The position numbers were made by a program, and so were the translations under genes. From Phlebotomus papatasi (Eukaryota; Arthropoda; Insecta; Diptera; Psychodidae), in NCBI RefSeq assembly GCF_024763615.1, contig NC_077224.1, forward strand, positions 71,062,712 through 71,126,711: 64,000 nt of DNA, in the 5' to 3' direction. Below are positions 58,716 to 64,000 of the stretch, piece after piece. The notes beneath the pieces were generated by a model, which had not been told where the DNA came from, searched no databases, and saw only the letters and a program-made list of their open reading frames with translations. Every line of letters starts with the position of its first letter. Within the stretch, counting starts at the first letter, position 1.

Positions 58716-59802
58716 GATGAAACTAATAAGACGGAAATGAAGATACAGCTGAAGACGAAACAGCGAAAGAATGGAGAAACTTTGAATATTTCAAGAAGGA
58801 AGGACACAAAACAAGTAATCTACCGAAAGGACACAAGACCGTTAAACATTACCAAAATGGACAGAAGACGAAAGAAGAAGTGGGGAGTGATCTTTTCTTG
58901 CTTGGGAATTGCTGTAACACCATGCAACGCTGGAGACTCGATGATTGCTCTTGATGATGACAAAAGTTTAATGAGGATTGACTCTGAAGTTGTCCGGGGG
59001 TCAACTTATTGTCAGGAAGGGCCGTGTGGGAATGAATTTGGAATTTGGAATGATTTAACTGGGAACGTAGTACCCGATCAGTAGAACAAATAACATTATA
59101 GAGTTCTGTTCAAGGGAGGAGACGTGATGAAGTTACATAGTACTGAATTAAACCATTTATTAAATTAAAAGGAGAGTTTTCCCTCGATATCCCCCTTTCC
59201 CAAATCCTACATATATGACCCTATTGTCCCCAAGGGTAACAGTGTTTTCGTCCCAAACCTATAGCGAAATGTAGTTGGGACATTGTTTTTCTTTGTGAAA
59301 TGCAGGTGGAACATCTTGCTCCTGGACATTTCATCTTATATCTGATGAATTATAACATATTTTGCAATATTTTAGAGTATTCTGCAAGCGTCTCATATTG
59401 TGCAATTGTATTGTGTGTGAATAAATATGTGGATAAGTTTACTTTTGCCAAATACCACTCAAAATATTGTGACAGTGACTGTTCAAGGGATTACCAGGAA
59501 GATTCCTTGAACACCAGGAGTACAGTGTTCATCAAGACAATCCAGTTTACCATGGTTTTGGCCAAATTAATAACTTAAAGCAAAAAAAAACTCTTAGAAA
59601 GCCCGTGATATAGATTTTGAAAATGGTATGTACACTTCCCTTGAGGACAATAGGGTCATATATGACCCGGGGTTTTTCCGAGTTTTCACGCAATGGAAAT
59701 TTTTCTCTCTGTGAACTATTATATTTGATCATAAAGCATTAGGAAAAACTCAATTTTACATGAATTCATCTGCTGAATAAAAGTGGGACGCGAAAGAGTT
59801 AA

Positions 59803-61200
59803 ATAATCTTAAGACAAGTTAAAAGCGTTTTAACAGGTATTATTTGTTTGTTTAACAGATTATTTGTTACAAAATTTAATTATATCCGGTGTTTTCGAAG
59901 AAGAAACTCCGTCCGGGTACGGCAAGACAATTTTTGAAATTTTCAGTCCTACATCAAAAACTACCTCTTCTCCAGAGCTTTCGACAATAAGGTTATTGTT
60001 GTTTATTCGTTTTGTTTAACATTTATGTCATATTTCTGGATAATTTTAATTAAATTAAGTGCTAGTCTTTATTGTTAACGGTACGTGAAGTTTTCAAATG
60101 AAATAATTACCTATTTCGTGAACAAAAAAGGGTTTTTCTGAAGTGTCTGCAAATGCTTCATTAGGAAACCCCGGATATATGATTTTTTTGGAGAGATTTT
60201 CCTATTGTTTTAAATGGGAAAGGAGAAAAGACCAGGAATAAGAACAAATCCTGCACTCAAGAGCAACTTAACAAGGTTTTTTAAGTCTATCGTCGCGGTT
60301 TCATTTACACTGTTTGTCTCCAATTAGAAACTTTACCTTGTCTCCATTTGGATTAATTCGTTACCAATAGAAGCATTTTACGCAAATTTATGTAATTCTC
60401 TTCAGAAAAAATATGAACTTAATGTGTTGAATCTTCTTTCAAAGTGGAAATGGTTTTTGAATTAGGACATTTACCCTACGAACAATTTTGTGAAATATTT
60501 TTTTCTGTGTATTCTAAAATTTGTCGCCTCTGAGTGACATTTTCTTTTTGTTCATTTTATAATTCAAATCGAAGTGAAATAAATTGAAGTAAGATATTGA
60601 TGAGCAATTTAATTTTAATAGATACTAATTATTACACCAATTAATCTTCAATCTTCTTCCTCCGCACACATTCAAAAATGTCTTATAAAAAATGTGTATA
60701 GTCTAATTGTCTAATTGAATAGTCTTAGTCTGCAGGTATTATATTTGAAGCCAAAAAAAAAATTGATGTGATATCAAATTCCACATAATTAATTAGGTTG
60801 AAGATTTTTGCTATGCTAGAGATCATTTGGTTTAAATATTTATTAAAATCTGGCGCCAAGATTTCAATTGTTGGCAGCTTTCGTGGATGCTGTGTTTAGA
60901 AAAAAAAAAACAATCATTTGTAGTCTCATTATAAAAATAGAATCAATTTTCCTCGGTCATTTTCAGTTCAATTTTCCTATTGTGATGACTTGTTTTTCTA
61001 TGTGGTGGATTTTTACAGAAAATCCAAAAAATCACATTAAAATATCAAATTACAATGAAATCGACAGATTTATTGATTTTTATTCTTATACAATTTTTTG
61101 TTTATTTTTGGGATGGTTCTAGATTTTTGTGGGGAAGTGTGAATATGCAGTTAAATTTTGAATTTTGAATCTTCAGCTGGAAACCTTTCAACGTCTATCA
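59803..61200. other. Upstream of PCID2, repeat fragments only
   Basis: No gene recognised. 60415-60480 repeats the sequence of 4910-4990, and 60478-60515 is one arm of the foldback family found at 49461. AATTAATTAGGTTGAAG and other AT-rich DNA fill the rest. Confidence 0.45.
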
Positions 61201-61494
61201 TTGGAAGTTCTAACCTAAATTTTTAGTGACAGCGAATGTTTGTTTTTCTGCTAAAGATTTAAGTGGTTTTTCCAGTGAATTTTGTGATTTCTAAAGGTAA
61301 GTTTGCATAGATTCTTGTTAAATAATGAATAAGGAATAAAAATTGTTTGAAAGATTTATCGAAATGTAGGTATTTCTTCAAGAAAAGTGATTGTTTTGAA
61401 AATGTTTGAACATAACCCTATTCCGGGGATTTTTGCTTCCGGATAGCAATTAATAAAGCTTTTCTGGCCTTTTTCAGATTGAACGGGCTGGAGT
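61200..61494 (+). promoter_or_regulatory. PCID2 5' leader with a leader intron
   Basis: CTAAAG|GTAAGT at 61296/61297 and TTTTTCAG ending at 61477 delimit a plausible 181-bp intron in the 5' UTR. The start codon at 61495 follows 17 bases after the acceptor. Confidence 0.6.
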
Positions 61495-62237
61495 ATGAAT
61501 CTCCGGGGATATTTAATTGGTGTCCAGCGTGGATTTGATGCACAAGATGGACATTTGCTGGGTGGATTGATATCCCTGCAGGATCAGCATGTTCTGAACA
61601 CAAATCTCTTCACAGTGGACGAATCCAAGGCTTCAATGATGATTGTGGAGACAATTGAGCCTCCCCTGGATGAGATTGTTTGTTGTCATTTGAAAGTGTT
61701 GAGAGCTTTGGAGAAGAATCCAAGGGATGTCCATGAGGCTTACAAACAGCAAACAGCCTGCGTACAGGGAGTTGTAAAACTGCTCCAGGCTCTCAAAGAA
61801 GAGAACTGGTGCCTCCCAATTATGTACAGTTCTTGCCTGGATCTCAGGCTACTGGCCCAGAAGTGCGAAGAGAGTGGAATTAGTACGAAACCTGGAGAGA
61901 TTCTGGAGAAAGCAGCTGAAGGATTAATGGCATGCTTCAGAGTTTGCACGGCAGACAATAGATCAGCAGACGAAGACACAAAGAGACACGGGATGCTAAA
62001 TCTGGTCAATCAATTGTTCAAAGTTTACTTCCGGATTAACAAATTGCACCTCTGCAAACCACTAATTCGAGCAATTGAAAGTTCAGCTTTCAAAGATACT
62101 TTTCCACTGGCTGAACAAATTACCTACAAATATTTTGTGGGCAGGAAAGCCATGTTCGATTCAGACTACAAGTGTGCAGAAGAGTATCTAACATTTGCTT
62201 TTGAGATGTGCCCAAAGATTTACACAAAGAACAAAAG
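61495..62237 (+). CDS. PCID2: PCID2 (Thp1-type TREX-2 subunit), first coding exon (partial)
   Basis: 247 codons plus two bases, from MNLRGYLIGVQRGFDAQDGH to YTKNK and a split Arg codon at AAAAG|GTACGT. Recognisable blocks: PPLDEIVCCHLKVLRAL, ENWCLPIMYSSCLDLRLLAQ, LEKAAEGLMACFRVC, NLVNQLFKVYFRINKLHLCK, LIRAIESSAFKDTFP and QITYKYFVGRKAMFDSDY. These correspond to the helical repeat region preceding the PCI domain of PCID2. The protein binds mRNA-export and centrosome or BRCA2-related partners in animals and is the Thp1 counterpart in TREX-2 (family knowledge). The rest, expected to begin with an (I/L)LIYL(L/V)PVKMLLG-like block, is not in the remaining 1.7 kb. The open frame continues 35 codons past the donor but that part has no homology and is intron. 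Confidence 0.93.
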
Positions 62238-63381
62238 GTACGTGACGATTAATTTTGGAATTTTCAAATTAAAATTGCAGTTGATAAATTTCTTCTATTT
62301 AAATTCACGATTTATTAATGAGATTCTGAAGAGATCAGAATAATTTATATTGAAATTAATTAAAATCTCATGAATAAATTAAAATTTATCATAAAACTTT
62401 TCCAAGTGTGAAAGAAGTCGAGAGAATAATAATTAATTAATTAGCAAATTCTAAATTGAAAGTTTTTTACTTCAATTAAAAGAGGTATTTTATGCAGATT
62501 ATTCATAAATTAATTCTTGTTAATGAATGAAAAGAAAAAAATAAAGAAATTAAGAAATGCTCGTTAAGTGGTGCCAAGGATATGATTTTTAAATTTAATA
62601 TTTTCTGAGATACCATAATCTACATGAATCTTACGAAACGTTCAAATGGTTCAAATACAGTGGGACCTCGATAGAGTCAACCCCCGATAAAGTCAATCTC
62701 CAATAGAGTCAACAGCTATTTTTTTTACTATACGGACTCCGATAGAGTCAAATTGGACCCAAATTGACTCCAATAAAGTCAACTTTCCTTTATTATTAAA
62801 TTAAATATAATATGATTTTACTATTTTTTTTTCGAAATTAAAATTAGTGTTTTGGTGTCTCAATGTAACGTTTTTAACACAAGAAAAACATTTATGTAAA
62901 TAACTTGGTAATATTATGATAAAATTCGTGTATTAACCGTGTAATCATTTTTCAAAAAAAAAAAAAAAACAATTTTCTTTTCGAGATTTTAAGCGTGTTG
63001 ACAGATTTAAAGTTCTCTTGTCATTTTTTCTCTTGTCTTAAGATTTTTTTTTGATTAAGCCTATGATCGCTATATAAGGAAATTTGTAATGTAAGGAAAA
63101 ACGTACAGGATGCTAGATTTTTTTGAGTACAACATAATGAGAAACTTTTTCTATATTTAATCAAAATCTTTAAACAACTAACTTGTTTAAAAAAAATGTA
63201 CATTATAAACGACCATAAAAATTACCACTCAAAAGAAAACGTGTAAATTAATTTTAAGTTACATTTTTAATTTAAGAAAACTTGGATCAAAAACAAAATA
63301 AGCGACAGAAAATTAAAATTAGCCAGCAAAAACGGTTAAAGCGCCCTTCTTTTGTACATTTAAGATTAAAGTGCTGAATGG
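62238..63381 (+). other. PCID2 intron 1 sequence
   Basis: AT-rich, with a one-ended terminal-repeat-like piece from about 62656 (TACAGTGGGACCTCGATAGA) containing several CGATAGAGTCAA-type units to about 62800. CAGTGGGACCTCGATA-like ends are found in pogo/Tigger-type elements. The opposite end was not found. A stretch of 17 A residues lies near 62955. Confidence 0.5.
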
Positions 63382-64000
63382 TTAACTCTTTCGTCTCCTT
63401 TGGGACTCTGGGTACCCATGGAAAAAAAGAATTTTTTTGGACTATTTAGAATCGATAAAAATCCGATTCTTGTGGATGATTACAAACTATAAGGATGTCC
63501 AAATCTAGGATATTTTTTGCAGGATCCCAATTAACTCCTGAGCTAAGATATTTTTGATCAAAAATCGTGAATTTTCGACTTTCTGCTTCCTTGCAGATAT
63601 TGTGACTTTTTGCATATTTCTAGACCCGAATAAGGAAAAACCTCTCGGGGCCAATAAGTATGATAACTAACAATTACAGATTGCATAAATTCGAAAAATA
63701 TTTTTTTCTTAAATTTTCAAAAAACTTGTTCAAACTTTATAGGTTACTCTTGTCCCCAAAAATCTAGAGGTCAAATGTAAGGTTATCCCGCCAATGCTCG
63801 CCATTTGCTTTTTGACACCAACCTTGTAAGAAAATTCCAAACGGGAGTGACATTTTTGCCAATATGGCCGATAATTTTGACATTTACTGGTCAATACTAC
63901 AGTACATTTACTGGTACTTACTGGTCAATAACTATTCTTGTTTTAGTAATCAACCTTGTAAAGGAGTCATTTGACAAGCAAAAATAATTCACAAAATTGA
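63382..64000 (+). mobile_element. Family M relative, left end, cut by the window edge
   Basis: Starts TTAACTCTTTCGTCTCCTTT and shares GGGGAAAAA-like, TTTTTTTGGACTATTTA and GATCAAAAATC motifs in the same order as 57120-57320. Its right end is beyond the window. Located in PCID2 intron 1. Confidence 0.65.

Larger units (their letters stand above)
57488..59211 (+). mobile_element. Short LTR retroelement (1724 bp) without gag-pol
   Basis: Two 187-bp LTRs (57488-57674 and 59025-59211) start TGTGGGAATGAATTTGG and end TCCTCCA or TCCTACA. TATA is duplicated at the borders, a 4-bp duplication as in gypsy-type elements. TGGGGGCTCAACCGGGAT directly after the first LTR is at the primer-binding position, and a short purine tract AGGAAGGG precedes the second. 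The interior holds a 35-bp minisatellite and a SAP-like ORF but no protease, polymerase or integrase, so it must borrow them. Confidence 0.87.
57120..59802 (+). mobile_element. TTAA-flanked element family M, split by an LTR retroelement
   Basis: Perfect 16-bp inverted ends TTAACTCTTTCGCGTC and GACGCGAAAGAGTTAA, with TTAA outermost. The host element is about 960 bp once the LTR insertion is removed. It contains GGGTCATATATGACCC palindromes at about 57138 and 59651, and the insertion entered a third. A related left end is at 63382. TTAA targeting suggests piggyBac-type mobilisation. No transposase recognised. Confidence 0.82.

Noticed and set aside
62238..62343. PCID2 exon extended by 35 codons
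   Set aside because: A GTACGT donor occurs exactly where PCID2 homology stops and the following residues are low-complexity.

Overview
The window is an AT-rich, repeat-dense stretch of insect nuclear DNA. Single-copy genes have small exons with GT-AG introns and are conserved with Drosophila (AMMECR1, TMEM126, discs large, PCID2). A tandem family of insect-type odorant receptors is also present. The combination fits a dipteran, perhaps a nematoceran such as a sand fly; that last step is inference from gene content and base composition only.

Layout. (1) 1-3001, plus strand: the last two coding exons of AMMECR1. (2) 7115-7889, minus: a complete three-exon TMEM126-type gene, head to head with (3) discs large, plus strand, whose first coding exon (8841-8859) and L27-domain exon (22036-22167) are separated by a 13.2 kb intron full of mobile DNA. 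No later dlg exon was recognised in the remaining 42 kb. (4) 33.5-56.3 kb, minus: four tandem odorant receptor genes (called A, B, C, D here). Each has seven exons with matching lengths and phases, and each reads open to 402-403 residues. Their promoters share a TATA element and a conserved upstream box. A fifth promoter-like block at 42.8-44.95 kb has no gene attached, which suggests a lost paralogue. (5) 57120-59802: a TTAA-flanked element split by a small LTR retroelement that carries a SAP-like repeat ORF and a 35-bp minisatellite. (6) 61495-62237, plus: the first coding exon of PCID2, running out of the window.

Most other DNA is repeats. There are many short inverted-repeat elements: families flanked by TA with GGG-starting ends, TTAA-flanked families, a hAT-like one and several foldbacks. 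There is also a Penelope-like element with inverted pseudo-LTRs, a tRNA-derived SINE, non-LTR retrotransposon debris, a 180-bp satellite with a conserved hairpin, and several minisatellites. Nesting is frequent. In several places a paralogous empty site lets the exact insertion point be read directly.

The housekeeping genes act independently: a conserved AMMECR1-fold protein, a mitochondrial complex I assembly factor, a junction/synapse scaffold and an mRNA-export/TREX-2 factor. The receptors are the lineage-specific part. They appear to have spread by tandem duplication of a unit of gene plus both flanks, with transposons entering between and inside the copies afterwards.
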